Origin: an uncultured Dysgonomonas sp.
GTDB lineage: Bacteria > Bacteroidota > Bacteroidia > Bacteroidales > Dysgonomonadaceae
Reading direction: 5' to 3'
NCBI RefSeq assembly: GCF_934668725.1
Contig: NZ_CAKUOF010000022.1
Location: 1-58,639, forward strand
Length of the DNA stretch: 58,639 bases
Part shown: piece by piece, positions 45,791-55,360 of the stretch
How the letters are laid out: each line of letters opens with the position of its first letter
How positions within the stretch are numbered: position 1 is the stretch's first letter
Position numbers and translations under genes: made by a program
Notes under the pieces: model-generated
Told to the model about the DNA's origin: nothing
Databases searched by the model: none
Seen by the model: the letters and a program-made list of their open reading frames with translations, nothing else

Positions 45791-47476
45791 ATGAAATACA
45801 ATCTATCATATATCACAATAATATTGGTGGCATTTGTCATGTTCTTTCCTGCATGTAGCGATCAATACATGGAAAACATGAATACCGACCCGTCTAAAGC
45901 AGGCACTATCGACCCTAATGCACAGCTCACTACTGCACAGTTACAAACTTATGGTGATCTGGGTATGGTCGAAATCTATCGTAACTACCTTTATGCATTT
46001 AATCAGTACCTGATGGGATGTTGGAATACTACAAATTATGGAGGTCGCCACACTCAAGACAACAGTGAGATGAGCCGTATCTGGACATCATTCTATACAA
46101 TGTCCATCAAAAATATTGTTGATGCCGAATATCGAACAGCTAATGATGTTCAAAAAGTAAACGTCAATTCAGCACTTCGTATATATAAAGTTTACCTTTT
46201 ATCTATTATTACCGATATTTATGGAGATGTACCTTACAGTGAGGCAGGGAAAGGGTTCCTTGAAGAGAAATTCAATCCTCGCTATGACACTCAAGAAGAA
46301 ATATACAACAACTTCTTTATTGAATTAAGTGCAGCTGTATATAATCTAGATGCCAGTAAAGATAAAATTACAGGCGATGTGATCTTCAAAGGAGACGTAA
46401 ACAAATGGAAAAAACTGGCTAACTCGCTCCGATTACGACTTGCCATGCGAATTTCGGATATAGCCCCACAAAAGGCTCAGCAAGAGTTTGAACAAGCTTT
46501 GAAAGCTGACGGTGGTATTCTTGAAAATGCCAGTGAAGATGCACTTATCAAATATATGACTATACCGTTCAGTTTTGGCCAGGAAGCCTATTCAGATTAT
46601 CGCGGCAATGCGTTGTCTCAATTACTCTTCGGTAACGACCCTGCAAATAATCCCAGTTATTTATGCTCAACATTGTTCAATCAGCTCTACGACTCAGGAG
46701 ACCCACGTACCTTCAGGATTGCACGCTTTTATTATGATGGACTTATGAGTGCTACAAGCACTGACAATCGTATTGATCTGACTGACGAAATAATTGCAAA
46801 GGGCATACAGTTTCAACCACGCGATCCCGGAGCATTCTCCTGGGAACCATGGCCAACAGGCTACGACAGCGATATACTGAAAGAGTTGGCTAAAAATAAC
46901 CCTTCAATCTCCCCCAGTGTCTCTCGTGAGACTGAACCCAAATTAGCCAATAATTTCCTTAAAGGTGACAATCCGGGTGTAGTGATAACTTCAGCCGAAG
47001 TAAAGTTCCTCTTGGCTGAAGCTAAACTGAAAGGATGGAACATACCAACAGGCGCTTCTGTTAATGACCTTTATAAGCAAGGAGTACGTGCAGCTATGGA
47101 CTTTCTTTCAAACAATTATGGTTGCGAGCCGATATCAGATAATGACTTTAATAAATTTGTATCGGCCAACGGTATAGGCTATACAGACGACCAGAAAAAG
47201 GAAGCTATCAATACTCAGGCATGGATTCTACATCTTACTAACCCTGCTGAAGGCTGGGCAAACGTACGCCGTTCGGGCTATCCAAAATTGAAATCACCTG
47301 CTGATTATGGCTTCGGGCAGTTCCTTTCAGGAGGTCCTACTATTCCTGTACGTCTTTGTTACCCTGTACTTGAATCATCTTATAATAAAGAAAACTATAA
47401 TGAAGCTTTGAGTCGCATGGGGGGAACAGACAGTTGGAACACACATGTATGGTGGGATAGAGTAATTACGAAATAA
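45791..47476 (+). CDS. SusD-like surface glycan-binding lipoprotein
   Basis: 561 residues. The lipobox FPAC (Cys22) anchors it. The N-terminus ENMNTDPSKAG and segments such as IYGDVPYSEA, EEIYNNFFIELSAAV, ANSLRLRLAMRISD and FLLAEAKLKGW are the TPR-like features of the SusD family (SusD-2 type). It forms the lid of the SusC pore and binds the glycan. It is next to susC by 38 bp and before the second glycan-binding lipoprotein (25 bp). Confidence 0.95.
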   Translation: MKYNLSYITIILVAFVMFFPACSDQYMENMNTDPSKAGTIDPNAQLTTAQLQTYGDLGMVEIYRNYLYAFNQYLMGCWNTTNYGGRHTQDNSEMSRIWTSFYTMSIKNIVDAEYRTANDVQKVNVNSALRIYKVYLLSIITDIYGDVPYSEAGKGFLEEKFNPRYDTQEEIYNNFFIELSAAVYNLDASKDKITGDVIFKGDVNKWKKLANSLRLRLAMRISDIAPQKAQQEFEQALKADGGILENASEDALIKYMTIPFSFGQEAYSDYRGNALSQLLFGNDPANNPSYLCSTLFNQLYDSGDPRTFRIARFYYDGLMSATSTDNRIDLTDEIIAKGIQFQPRDPGAFSWEPWPTGYDSDILKELAKNNPSISPSVSRETEPKLANNFLKGDNPGVVITSAEVKFLLAEAKLKGWNIPTGASVNDLYKQGVRAAMDFLSNNYGCEPISDNDFNKFVSANGIGYTDDQKKEAINTQAWILHLTNPAEGWANVRRSGYPKLKSPADYGFGQFLSGGPTIPVRLCYPVLESSYNKENYNEALSRMGGTDSWNTHVWWDRVITK

Positions 47477-47501
47477 CAATAAAAAGTAAATAAAGATTGA
47501 T

Positions 47502-48758
47502 ATGAAAAAAATATATTTTATACTGCTTGCCATGCTTGTTATGAGTTTTACATTCACTGCATGCAACGATGAGGCTCCTTTCTCAACAGCTACTGCTGAT
47601 GATGAACCGAGAATACTCGACCCGATTTTTCCCGACCGTGTAAACGGAGAACTACCCGTAGTGGCCAATATAAGCCGCGATGGAAATCTTACTATGAAAT
47701 TGACTGTTACACCGGCTGATTATACTACTGTTTCATGGTTAATTGACGGACAAGAGGTACAGACCGGAAAAACAATTGATATTAGTCTTAAAGCAGGGAC
47801 ATACGGGCTTAAGGTTATAGTTTCGACAGAAGTCGGAAAATCGTCTTATCGTGAGGGAATTATACAAGTAAATCCATTATCCGATGACCCATGGACTATA
47901 AAAATGGGCTTTGAACGTATTATAGCTCCGGGTACTACTGCCCGCCTTTATGGTAATAATCTTGACAAAGTGAAGAGTATTATTATTGATGGTAAAACTA
48001 TCACCGATATTGTTTATATCAACTCAGAGGATAAAACCTATATAGAATATCCTGTCCCTGCCTCCTTGACAGAGGGCGAGCAACGAGTAATTTTAGTAGA
48101 TAGCAATGGCAACGAGTACGGTGGTAATACAGTCAAAGTAATGCAATCGGCACTTATCACTTCGGGAGCCGACCGCACCAATGCCAATAAAGAATGGACT
48201 ATGAACGGTATCAACCTTGACCAAATCGCTTCATTGACATTTGCAGATCAAAACATTAGTAAATTCACACGCCAGTCTGCGACTGAAATTGTATTCGTTT
48301 GCCCTCAGATCGAAGATGGAGAATACAAACTGACAGGTAAGACAAAAGACGGAAAAAACTTGCAGTTCTATAACGGTAAGAATATAGTTAACGAACAAAA
48401 TGTAGTTGTTTCTTCACAAGCAGTTCTCTGGAAAGGACACCACTATGTATCATGGGATCTTCCTGATAATAGTCCTAATAAAACATTTAACCTGATTGGC
48501 ATGGATGTATTTGCATCTATAAAGGCCGGTGCCATACTTAGTATTCACTATTCAGTAGCAACTCAGGACGAATACCACCAGTTACGAACAACTACCAGCC
48601 AATGGAACGATTTGCCAGGTACTTCCGTAATAGAATTCACGCAAGACGGCGTAAAGGAAGTACGGCTCACACAAGAAGTATTAAATAAAATACAAGCAGA
48701 AGGAGGATTCCTTTGTGTAGGTCATGGCTATTATGTAGACATGGTAACCTTACAGTAA
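47502..48758 (+). CDS. Surface glycan-binding protein with IPT/TIG-like domains
   Basis: 418 residues. The signal ends in FTAC (Cys21). A PKD/Ig-like domain (about 55-125, TTVSWLIDGQEVQTGKTIDI) is followed by two IPT/TIG-like repeats (GTTARLYGNNLDKVKSIIIDGK and KEWTMNGINLDQIASLTFAD) and a C-terminal domain of about 120 residues with many aromatics. Its position after susD is that of the SGBP-B/SusE-like proteins in laminarin and mixed-linkage glucan PULs. It probably binds the polymer at the surface. Confidence 0.85.
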   Translation: MKKIYFILLAMLVMSFTFTACNDEAPFSTATADDEPRILDPIFPDRVNGELPVVANISRDGNLTMKLTVTPADYTTVSWLIDGQEVQTGKTIDISLKAGTYGLKVIVSTEVGKSSYREGIIQVNPLSDDPWTIKMGFERIIAPGTTARLYGNNLDKVKSIIIDGKTITDIVYINSEDKTYIEYPVPASLTEGEQRVILVDSNGNEYGGNTVKVMQSALITSGADRTNANKEWTMNGINLDQIASLTFADQNISKFTRQSATEIVFVCPQIEDGEYKLTGKTKDGKNLQFYNGKNIVNEQNVVVSSQAVLWKGHHYVSWDLPDNSPNKTFNLIGMDVFASIKAGAILSIHYSVATQDEYHQLRTTTSQWNDLPGTSVIEFTQDGVKEVRLTQEVLNKIQAEGGFLCVGHGYYVDMVTLQ

Positions 48759-48788
48759 TAATTTTAATAATGACTCAAAAATTCTATT

Positions 48789-51113
48789 ATGATACTAAAG
48801 AAGATATTATTAATTTCAACATCAATTTTTATGGCTGCCTGCTCTACGCAGGTAGCCCCTCCTGCTATTCCTAGGGATGCCAGGATAGAACAGCAAGTAG
48901 ATTCCGTATTGTCAAAAATGACTCTTGAGCAGAAAATAGGTCAAATGACAGAACTGAGCATTGACGTCTTAGGAGAATTCGTTAATGATGAATTCAAACT
49001 CGATGACGCAAAACTTCATAAAGCTATTGCGGAGTTCAAGGTTGGGTCATTCCTCAATGCTCCCGGTCCTGTTGCTCAGAGTAAAGAAAAATGGCAAGAA
49101 ATTATTGGTAAAATACAGGATCTATCCATGAAGGAGATCGGTATTCCCAGTATTTACGGATTAGACCAAAACCATGGTACGACTTACACATTGGGAGGAA
49201 CTCTATTTCCGCAAAATATTAATATTGGGGCCTCATTCAATTCCGAATTGGCATACGAATCGGCACGTATTACTGCCTATGAAACCCGAGCGGCCAATTG
49301 TCCATGGACTTATTCTCCGACCGTTGACATGGCACGCGATCCCCGATGGTCACGAGTTTGGGAAAATTATGGTGAAGACTGCTTGGTCAATTCAATCATG
49401 GGTAGCTCAGCAGTCCGTGGCTTTCAAGGTGATAATCCGAACCACATCCCCGCCGACCGTATCGCGACATCTGTAAAACACTACATGGGTTACAGTATGT
49501 CTCGTACCGGAAAAGATCGTACTCCTGCTTATATATCAGCTTCCGACCTACGTGAAAAATGTTTTGCTCCTTTTAAAGAGTGTGTCGAAGCAGGTGCCTT
49601 AACTATCATGGTTAATAGTGGTTCTGTTAATGGAGTACCTGTTCACGCCAGCTACGAACTGTTAACCAAATGGCTGAAAGAAGACCTGGCATGGGATGGT
49701 ATGCTGATAACCGATTGGGCTGATATCAACAACCTTTATACACGTGAGCATATTGCAGCAAATAAAAAAGAAGCTATACAAATCGCAATCAATGCCGGAA
49801 TAGATATGGCTATGGAGCCTTATGATCTTAGTTTCTGTACACTGCTGAAAGAATTGGTAGAAGAGAAAAAAGTACCAATGAGCCGTATTGATGATGCCGT
49901 TCGCAGAATTCTCAGACTTAAATTCCGTTTAAACCTGTTCGAACGCCCTAATACTCCATCGGAAGATTATCCTCTTTTTGGAAGTAGCCAACATGCTGAA
50001 TTTGCACTTCGTACAGCCGAAGAAACTGAAATACTACTTAAAAATAAAGACAACATTTTGCCCCTTACAAAAGGTAAAAAGCTATTGGTAACAGGTCCTA
50101 ATGCCAATTCTATGCGATGTCTGAATGGAGGATGGAGTTATTCATGGCAAGGACATCTAACTGATAGGTTTGCCGATAAATATAATACTATATATGAAGC
50201 AATATGCAACAAATTCGGTGCAGACAATGTTCGTCTAGAACAAGGGGTAACTTATAAACCCGAAGGGAATTATACAGAAGAGAATGAACCTGAGATTGAG
50301 AAAGCACTTGCTGCCGCCCGCAACGTGGATATCATCATTGCCTGTATAGGAGAAAATTCTTATTGTGAAACCCCCGGAAACCTCTCAGATCTAGCTATCT
50401 CACCCAACCAAAGTAAACTTGTAAAAGCTTTGGCCACTACAGGAAAACCGATTGTACTGATCTTAAATGAAGGCAGGCCGCGAATCATTAATGATATTGA
50501 ACCATTGGCCAGTGGCATCATAAACATCCTATTACCGGGTAACTATGGCGGTGATGCTTTAGCTAACATTTTGGCCGGTGATGTAAATCCCAGTGGAAAA
50601 ATGCCTTATACGTACCCACGTAATCAGGCTGAACTAACAACATATGATTACAGAGTGAGTGAAGAGATGGATAAAATGGAAGGTGCATATGATTATGATG
50701 CGGTAATCTCTGTACAGTGGCCATTCGGTTATGGTCTTAGTTATACAACATTTGAGTATAGTAATTTCCAGACAAAGGCTGAATCATTTACCGCTACAGA
50801 TGAACTACATTTCTCTATAGATGTAACTAATAGTGGTTCACGTGCCGGAAAAGAAGCTGTCATGCTTTTCAGCCGAGACTTAGTAGCATCACTCACACCT
50901 GAAAGTCGCAGATTACGGGCATTCAAGAAAGTAGAATTACAACCCGGTGAGACCAAAACTGTTACACTATCTATTAAAGGAAGCGACTTGGCTTTTGTTG
51001 GCGCCGATGGTAAATGGGTCTTGGAACAAGGAGACTTTCGTATGCAAAGTGGTAATCAAACGTTGAATATTACATGTAGCAAGACTCACAAATGGGATAC
51101 TCCCAACAAATAA
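48789..51113 (+). CDS. GH3 beta-glucosidase lipoprotein of the PUL
   Basis: 774 residues. The signal ends in MAAC (Cys18), so it is a lipoprotein, probably periplasmic-facing. Barrel landmarks: GLDQNHGTTYTLGGT, ARDPRWSRVWENYGEDC, SVKHYMGYS, with nucleophile Asp309 in LITDWADI. The sandwich domain (LLKNKDNILPLT) and an FnIII-like C-terminus follow. It should hydrolyse imported beta-gluco-oligosaccharides to glucose. Last gene of the operon, 30 bp after the glycan-binding protein and before a strong terminator. It differs clearly from the stand-alone GH3 at 28032. Confidence 0.94.
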   Translation: MILKKILLISTSIFMAACSTQVAPPAIPRDARIEQQVDSVLSKMTLEQKIGQMTELSIDVLGEFVNDEFKLDDAKLHKAIAEFKVGSFLNAPGPVAQSKEKWQEIIGKIQDLSMKEIGIPSIYGLDQNHGTTYTLGGTLFPQNINIGASFNSELAYESARITAYETRAANCPWTYSPTVDMARDPRWSRVWENYGEDCLVNSIMGSSAVRGFQGDNPNHIPADRIATSVKHYMGYSMSRTGKDRTPAYISASDLREKCFAPFKECVEAGALTIMVNSGSVNGVPVHASYELLTKWLKEDLAWDGMLITDWADINNLYTREHIAANKKEAIQIAINAGIDMAMEPYDLSFCTLLKELVEEKKVPMSRIDDAVRRILRLKFRLNLFERPNTPSEDYPLFGSSQHAEFALRTAEETEILLKNKDNILPLTKGKKLLVTGPNANSMRCLNGGWSYSWQGHLTDRFADKYNTIYEAICNKFGADNVRLEQGVTYKPEGNYTEENEPEIEKALAAARNVDIIIACIGENSYCETPGNLSDLAISPNQSKLVKALATTGKPIVLILNEGRPRIINDIEPLASGIINILLPGNYGGDALANILAGDVNPSGKMPYTYPRNQAELTTYDYRVSEEMDKMEGAYDYDAVISVQWPFGYGLSYTTFEYSNFQTKAESFTATDELHFSIDVTNSGSRAGKEAVMLFSRDLVASLTPESRRLRAFKKVELQPGETKTVTLSIKGSDLAFVGADGKWVLEQGDFRMQSGNQTLNITCSKTHKWDTPNK

Positions 51114-51211
51114 ATACCATTACCGATGGTAACAAAAAATATTCGCTATTTTTAAAACAATTATGTATCAATTCTGATTGATACACAGCTTAAAACAGTA
51201 AAAAGCAAAAG

Positions 51212-51248
51212 AAAGAGATGTTACTATAGTTCGTAACATCTCTTTTTT
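51212..51248 (+). terminator. Terminator of the beta-glucan PUL operon
   Basis: A perfect 13-bp stem pairs 51212-51224 with 51233-51245 around an 8-nt loop, followed by TTT. It lies about 100 bp after the GH3 stop. Confidence 0.85.
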
Positions 51249-51384
51249 GATAACCTATTTAGTAAACATATTTTACTATTCATAACATTAAAAAGCCTCT
51301 AATTGACATATGCTTCAATATTTTCATTCCATTCCGAAATAAATATTCTTCAAAAGAGGCTCATTAAAACAATCTGTAATTAAA

Positions 51385-52752
51385 TTATAAATCTATTTCT
51401 TTGCTATCTTCTAAATAATGCTTGCCATACCGATACTGATAGAGCCCAACCTGTAACTTTTTCTTGTCCGACTTAACTGGAGTAATTACTACAAAGTGCA
51501 TCTTCTTAGCATCCTGATCTATTACTTCGTTTTTGTCCCTAGTTTTCAAATCTTCCCAGGTACCTGAATTTACATACAAACATAATTTATCTTGCAAATT
51601 AGTATAAGACTTAAGCATAGGTTCATGAGTATGACCAAAAATAACAATACGTACATCTGAAAGTGGATTTTTGAAATATTGAACATTAGACTGCTCATCA
51701 ATAAATTCTGTTTTCAGACTACCAACTATCGCCTGGTTGATATCAGTCATAACAGTAACATTATTATACCTTTGACGCTCATCCCAATTAGCTTGGGTAA
51801 ATAGACCATTATATAGATTCATTTGAATACTTCCGTCCGTTGCACTATTGTATGGGAGAATGTCATTTATAGAGTAAGTCTTCGTATAATTACCCACATT
51901 TGTCTTTATAATTGGCTTACTGAAATCATCTTTCACGTAAATAAGTCCTTCCATTACGGTTTTCCACAAGGTATAATAAATATGTTTACTATGTTGTTCA
52001 GCGCTACCGGTATCGTTTAGCTTTACGTCCGGAACCTTGGTGCCCTCAGCCGGGGTAGTCGGATCGGTAAATGAATTTGCGGCAATACGAGCGAAAAAAT
52101 ATCCGGGAGGCAAAGTTGCTCCAGGAGCATCACTCTCATTCGCACCAGGGGTAATCGAACTAAAAAAGTCGTATCGATGACCATGTTCTATGGCGATTTG
52201 AGGATAGCCATCAGGGTGATAAGTCCCTACACCATATTTATCTCCTGCATCACGAGCTTGATTTACTCCCTGCATTGCAATATTGATATTTTCTCTCAAG
52301 AAACCCATATCATGGTTACCCGGAATATAAGTAACTTTTATGTTACCATCTTTGATAATCCCATTCAACAAATCAAAAACACCGGAATTTGCGGCTACTG
52401 ATTTCTTCACAAAATCAGCTTGTGAACCTCCTCCATATGAATCTGTTCGTGTGGGAATATACCACTCATCCAAAATATCACCATTAAGAATAAGTTCCTT
52501 GATAGTGGCTGAAGACCTGACTTCATTCAGAAACTCCTTCAGGCGTTCTATATGCTTCACAGTTTCTGAATATGATAAGTCATTACCCAAGTGCAAGTCA
52601 CTAATGATAACGACCTTGTCTCGTTCATTATTACTACTCACACTCATAGAGTCAAACGGGTTTGGAGCAGCTTTTTCATCATCATTGTTACATGCCACCA
52701 AACTAAAGGCGCATGCAAGTAGTAAAAACACGAAATAATTTCTTTTCATCAT
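51385..52752 (-). CDS. Calcineurin-like metallophosphoesterase lipoprotein
   Basis: 455 residues; ATG codons at 52752 and 52749 are both possible starts. The lipobox LVAC (Cys21) makes it a lipid-anchored envelope protein. All five metallophosphoesterase blocks are present: SDLHLG (Asp52, His54), NGDILDEW, PGNHD, EHGHRYDF and FGHTHEP. The dinuclear metal site should hydrolyse a phosphomonoester or phosphodiester outside the cytoplasm. An insert of about 130 residues (after HGHRYD, before GHTHE) is unusual. A tandem repeat upstream suggests activation by an AraC-type protein, plausibly the divergent neighbour. Confidence 0.9.
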   Translation of the reverse strand: MMKRNYFVFLLLACAFSLVACNNDDEKAAPNPFDSMSVSSNNERDKVVIISDLHLGNDLSYSETVKHIERLKEFLNEVRSSATIKELILNGDILDEWYIPTRTDSYGGGSQADFVKKSVAANSGVFDLLNGIIKDGNIKVTYIPGNHDMGFLRENINIAMQGVNQARDAGDKYGVGTYHPDGYPQIAIEHGHRYDFFSSITPGANESDAPGATLPPGYFFARIAANSFTDPTTPAEGTKVPDVKLNDTGSAEQHSKHIYYTLWKTVMEGLIYVKDDFSKPIIKTNVGNYTKTYSINDILPYNSATDGSIQMNLYNGLFTQANWDERQRYNNVTVMTDINQAIVGSLKTEFIDEQSNVQYFKNPLSDVRIVIFGHTHEPMLKSYTNLQDKLCLYVNSGTWEDLKTRDKNEVIDQDAKKMHFVVITPVKSDKKKLQVGLYQYRYGKHYLEDSKEIDL

Positions 52753-52843
52753 GTAATAAATATTCGTAACTAAATAGGTTATATATAATAGAGAATGTTA
52801 AGTTGTACGGAAAGAAGAGCAATATATAACATAACTGGATACA

Positions 52844-52851
52844 CAAATGTA
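52844..52851 (-). promoter_or_regulatory. -7 box (TACATTTG) of the metallophosphoesterase gene
   Basis: An exact TAnnTTTG match on the minus strand, about 92 bp before the start codon, with no clear -33 TTTG. The tandem repeat ends 18 bp upstream, in place of a -33 element. Confidence 0.5.
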
Positions 52852-52869
52852 AAGAATATCATAGTTTGA

Positions 52870-52908
52870 ACTGTTCCATATTTACAAAACCACTGTTCCA
52901 TATTTACA
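52870..52908 (-). promoter_or_regulatory. Perfect tandem direct repeat, candidate AraC-type operator
   Basis: ACTGTTCCATATTTACA (plus-strand reading) occurs identically at 52870-52886 and 52892-52908, a 22-bp offset. It lies immediately upstream of the -7 box of the phosphoesterase gene. The divergent AraC-type membrane regulator is the obvious candidate to bind it. Confidence 0.6.
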
Positions 52909-53307
52909 GATTTTATCATTTGATTTTCTTCTTTGAATTTATAGATATTTATATATCAATATTGTAAATTATATCCTACTTTTTTTTCAATCAGACCTTG
53001 TATTATTAACTGAATTACAACTTTCAAACTACTATAATTTTTTACCTTTGTACAAACAAAAAGTAAGATTCAAAACTCACTTTTGTTGATGAAGATTCAA
53101 AAGTATCATAGCCTAAAGTCGATAGAAAACACAGTTAAGTCTAGTTGATAACACAACGATTCTTTAGATTTAGGCTAAAACTCTGGGGTCAGTATTTCTT
53201 TGCTAAATCATTGTAAAAGATATTCCATCTAAAAAGTGGAAGTTTTTTATGGAGTTATTGTTGCTTCATCCCTTCCTTCTATCTAATAATATATAATTAT
53301 CATATAA

Positions 53308-54459
53308 ATGCAATATTTATATATAGCTACAATCTTTGCTGGTGCAGTCGTCTGTTTGCTCGCTTCAATATTACTTTTCACCCGTCGTAAAACAGGGCAA
53401 CGTTCTCGTGTAATTCTTGCTATCATAGTATTTTTCTCCGTTGTAAACTATATTCCGAGATTTATTACACTTTGTAAAGGAGAGACTCCGGACTTTGTGG
53501 TTTCTGCCAAAATGTTATTGGTTGCAAACTTTATGGTTCTCTCTTACATAATGTATCCGATAGAGGTTATTAATCCTGGGTGGTTAAATTTTTGGCGGAT
53601 TTTAAAACTATATGCTTTTTGGCTAATTTTATTAAGTGTTTATCTTATTACTTCGTGGACAGGTATGCAATATACTCCCTACAGTTCTCTTCTAGATATG
53701 CTTGCTCATGCTACACAATTTGAAATTTGGCTCTGGTGTGTGCTTTGTTTACTAATATTTACGCCTGGATTATTTATATTTTTTATCCATCGTACAAGGC
53801 CTTATAATAACACAGATCATATATGGCTGAGAAAGTACGCTGTAACATTCTTTATTAATATTCTTGCGTATATTTTAATATTAGTGTTTAACCACCCGAT
53901 ACTACGTACTATATATTATTATGTTAGTGTTGGCTGTAGTCTTTACATTGTATATATGGAACTGTTTGACCGCTTAATAGGGAAATCGATATTAAAGGCT
54001 AACATTGAAGAAAAAAATACACTGTTTAAAGAAGTATCACCGGAAAAAGAGACCTCTTTTCTTCATTCCGGAAAATATGTTATTGAACAAAAAAATGCCG
54101 CTCTAGTTGAGAGGCTGGATAGATATATGAAAAAAGAAAGTGCATGGAGAGATCCCTATTTATCTCTTAATGTTCTAGCATCAGCACTTTTCACCAACCG
54201 TACTACTCTTACTCAGGTTATGCACGATAATGGATATGAAAATTATACAAACTATATCAATCGATTGCGCATTAAGGATTTTCTGGAGCAAATAGAATCC
54301 GGACAATCTACTAATTTTCAAGAGGCTTTTTATTTAGTGGGGTTTCGTTCACGTAACACTGCCCTACGCAACTTTCGACAATTTACCGGAATGACTCCAT
54401 CAGAATATTTTCAGAAAAAAAATGTAGAAGTAAATAAGCTCAAACTAAAACAACCATAA
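53308..54459 (+). CDS. Membrane-anchored AraC-family transcriptional regulator
   Basis: 383 residues. Six to seven hydrophobic helices fill residues 1-225 (YIATIFAGAVVCLLASILLF, LLVANFMVLSYIMY, FWLILLSVYLITSW, IWLWCVLCLLIFTPGLF and more). A linker follows and then an AraC HTH (about 280-375: LSLNVLASALFTNRTTLTQVM and FQEAFYLVGFRSRNTALRNF, TGMTPSEYF). It probably senses a membrane or envelope signal and binds DNA from the membrane. It is divergent from the metallophosphoesterase gene, whose promoter has a tandem site. Confidence 0.88.
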   Translation: MQYLYIATIFAGAVVCLLASILLFTRRKTGQRSRVILAIIVFFSVVNYIPRFITLCKGETPDFVVSAKMLLVANFMVLSYIMYPIEVINPGWLNFWRILKLYAFWLILLSVYLITSWTGMQYTPYSSLLDMLAHATQFEIWLWCVLCLLIFTPGLFIFFIHRTRPYNNTDHIWLRKYAVTFFINILAYILILVFNHPILRTIYYYVSVGCSLYIVYMELFDRLIGKSILKANIEEKNTLFKEVSPEKETSFLHSGKYVIEQKNAALVERLDRYMKKESAWRDPYLSLNVLASALFTNRTTLTQVMHDNGYENYTNYINRLRIKDFLEQIESGQSTNFQEAFYLVGFRSRNTALRNFRQFTGMTPSEYFQKKNVEVNKLKLKQP

Positions 54460-54521
54460 TTGAACCTGCCCTTTACAATCAAGCTCAGTATAGCAATAAA
54501 TATAATATAGGATATTTAAAA

Positions 54522-54745
54522 TTACCTTCGATTTTCCCTATCTGAAAGATTAGCATACAAGTTACCCCAGTCTTCAATAGATCGCAAAAGCGGCAAGATA
54601 CTCAACCCTATTTCTGTCAAAAAATATTCAACTCTTAAAGGAACTTCCGCATATACTATTTTTGAGACCATACCACTCATTTCTAACTCTTTCAACTGTT
54701 GCTGCAGCACTCGCTTATTTATTCCTTCAATGAAATGTAATTAAC
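54522..54745 (-). pseudogene. HxlR-type regulator remnant lacking its N-terminal half
   Basis: The frame encodes GINKRVLQQQLKELEMSG, then VYAEVPLRVEYFLTEIGLSILPLL, which is the second half of an HxlR winged helix. Usual members have about 40 more N-terminal residues, including the first helices. Upstream the frame meets a TAA within about ten codons and similarity ends near 54745, next to a long hairpin. The remaining 62-residue ORF lacks the recognition-helix start and is probably non-functional. Confidence 0.7.
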
Positions 54746-54764
54746 TAACAGAGTTAGAATGTTA

Positions 54765-54807
54765 CATCTCCCTTTAGTAATATTTTTTTTATTACTAAAG
54801 GGAGATG
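54765..54807. repeat. 17-bp perfect inverted repeat at the HxlR break
   Basis: 54765-54781 pairs perfectly with 54791-54807 around an AT loop. It lies 20 bp from where HxlR similarity stops. It could be a terminator or the trace of an insertion. Confidence 0.55.
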
Positions 54808-55144
54808 ACAATATAAATGCAAAGTATTCCTATATCAAAATCTATACTTTAGCTCTAATAAGTGTCCTTTCCTCATATTCTTATAATCAATCTGATATTG
54901 ATATTCAAATCCTAGTTTATGATAAAATAAACCTCCTCCCAAACCAACAATATCCAGTGTAGAATAAGAACCGGAAATAAAAGGTTGTCTTGTCCTGAAA
55001 TTGAGTAAACACGCAGACTTTAGTGTGCTATTTTAGGGTATACCCTATTTTAATACATCTTATATATATTATTCTGAATTCCTTTAGCCGTTATATAAGT
55101 AAACATACCAGTTGACGGGCTTATAGTTCCATATTCAAATGAAA

Positions 55145-55180
55145 TAGACGCAAGATAATAGTATTATTATCTTGCGTCTA
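55145..55180. repeat. 16-bp perfect inverted repeat with 4-nt loop
   Basis: 55145-55160 pairs perfectly with 55165-55180 around GTAT. No T-tract follows on either strand, so it is not a typical terminator. It borders the Rhs cassette array. Confidence 0.6.
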
Positions 55181-55194
55181 CAACTTAAATTAGT

Positions 55195-55350
55195 TAAGAG
55201 GAGTACCGGCAATAGGGAATAATCAACCAACCAATTGTACAAAAAATAATAACCCACCAATTAAAAGCTTGGTGGGGTTATTTGCTGTAAAATGATTTAC
55301 ATACCTAGTTATTTTATAATTCAAAGAGAAAGTCAGATAGTATTAGAAAG
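55195..55350 (-). repeat. Cassette-end repeat R1 (copy of 57343-57495)
   Basis: About 155 bp closely matches 57343-57495, by eye near 90 percent. Each copy lies just after an immunity-gene position on the minus strand. Each contains an AACCCCACC...GGTGGGGTT hairpin (here 55251-55279) followed on the minus strand by a T-rich run, so the repeat carries the cassette terminator. Confidence 0.8.
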
Positions 55351-55360
55351 AGAAATTTTT

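Larger units (their letters stand above)
52753..53307. other. Divergent intergenic region between metallophosphoesterase and AraC genes
   Basis: About 555 bp, no gene seen. Besides the tandem repeat and -7 box toward the phosphoesterase, it has an exact plus-strand -7 box, TACCTTTG, at 53043-53050, which would give the AraC gene a leader of about 250 nt. Confidence 0.5.
54746..55194. other. Gene-poor stretch with two long perfect hairpins
   Basis: Nothing in 54746-55194 looks like a real gene. A small plus-strand ORF at 54759-54962 begins inside a hairpin and has no family features. The stretch is bounded by the HxlR remnant and by the first Rhs-associated repeat and contains the hairpins at 54765-54807 and 55145-55180. 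Confidence 0.6.

Noticed and set aside
54759..54962. 67-codon plus-strand ORF
   Set aside because: It begins within a perfect hairpin in an AT-rich, gene-poor stretch and shows no family features or promoter.
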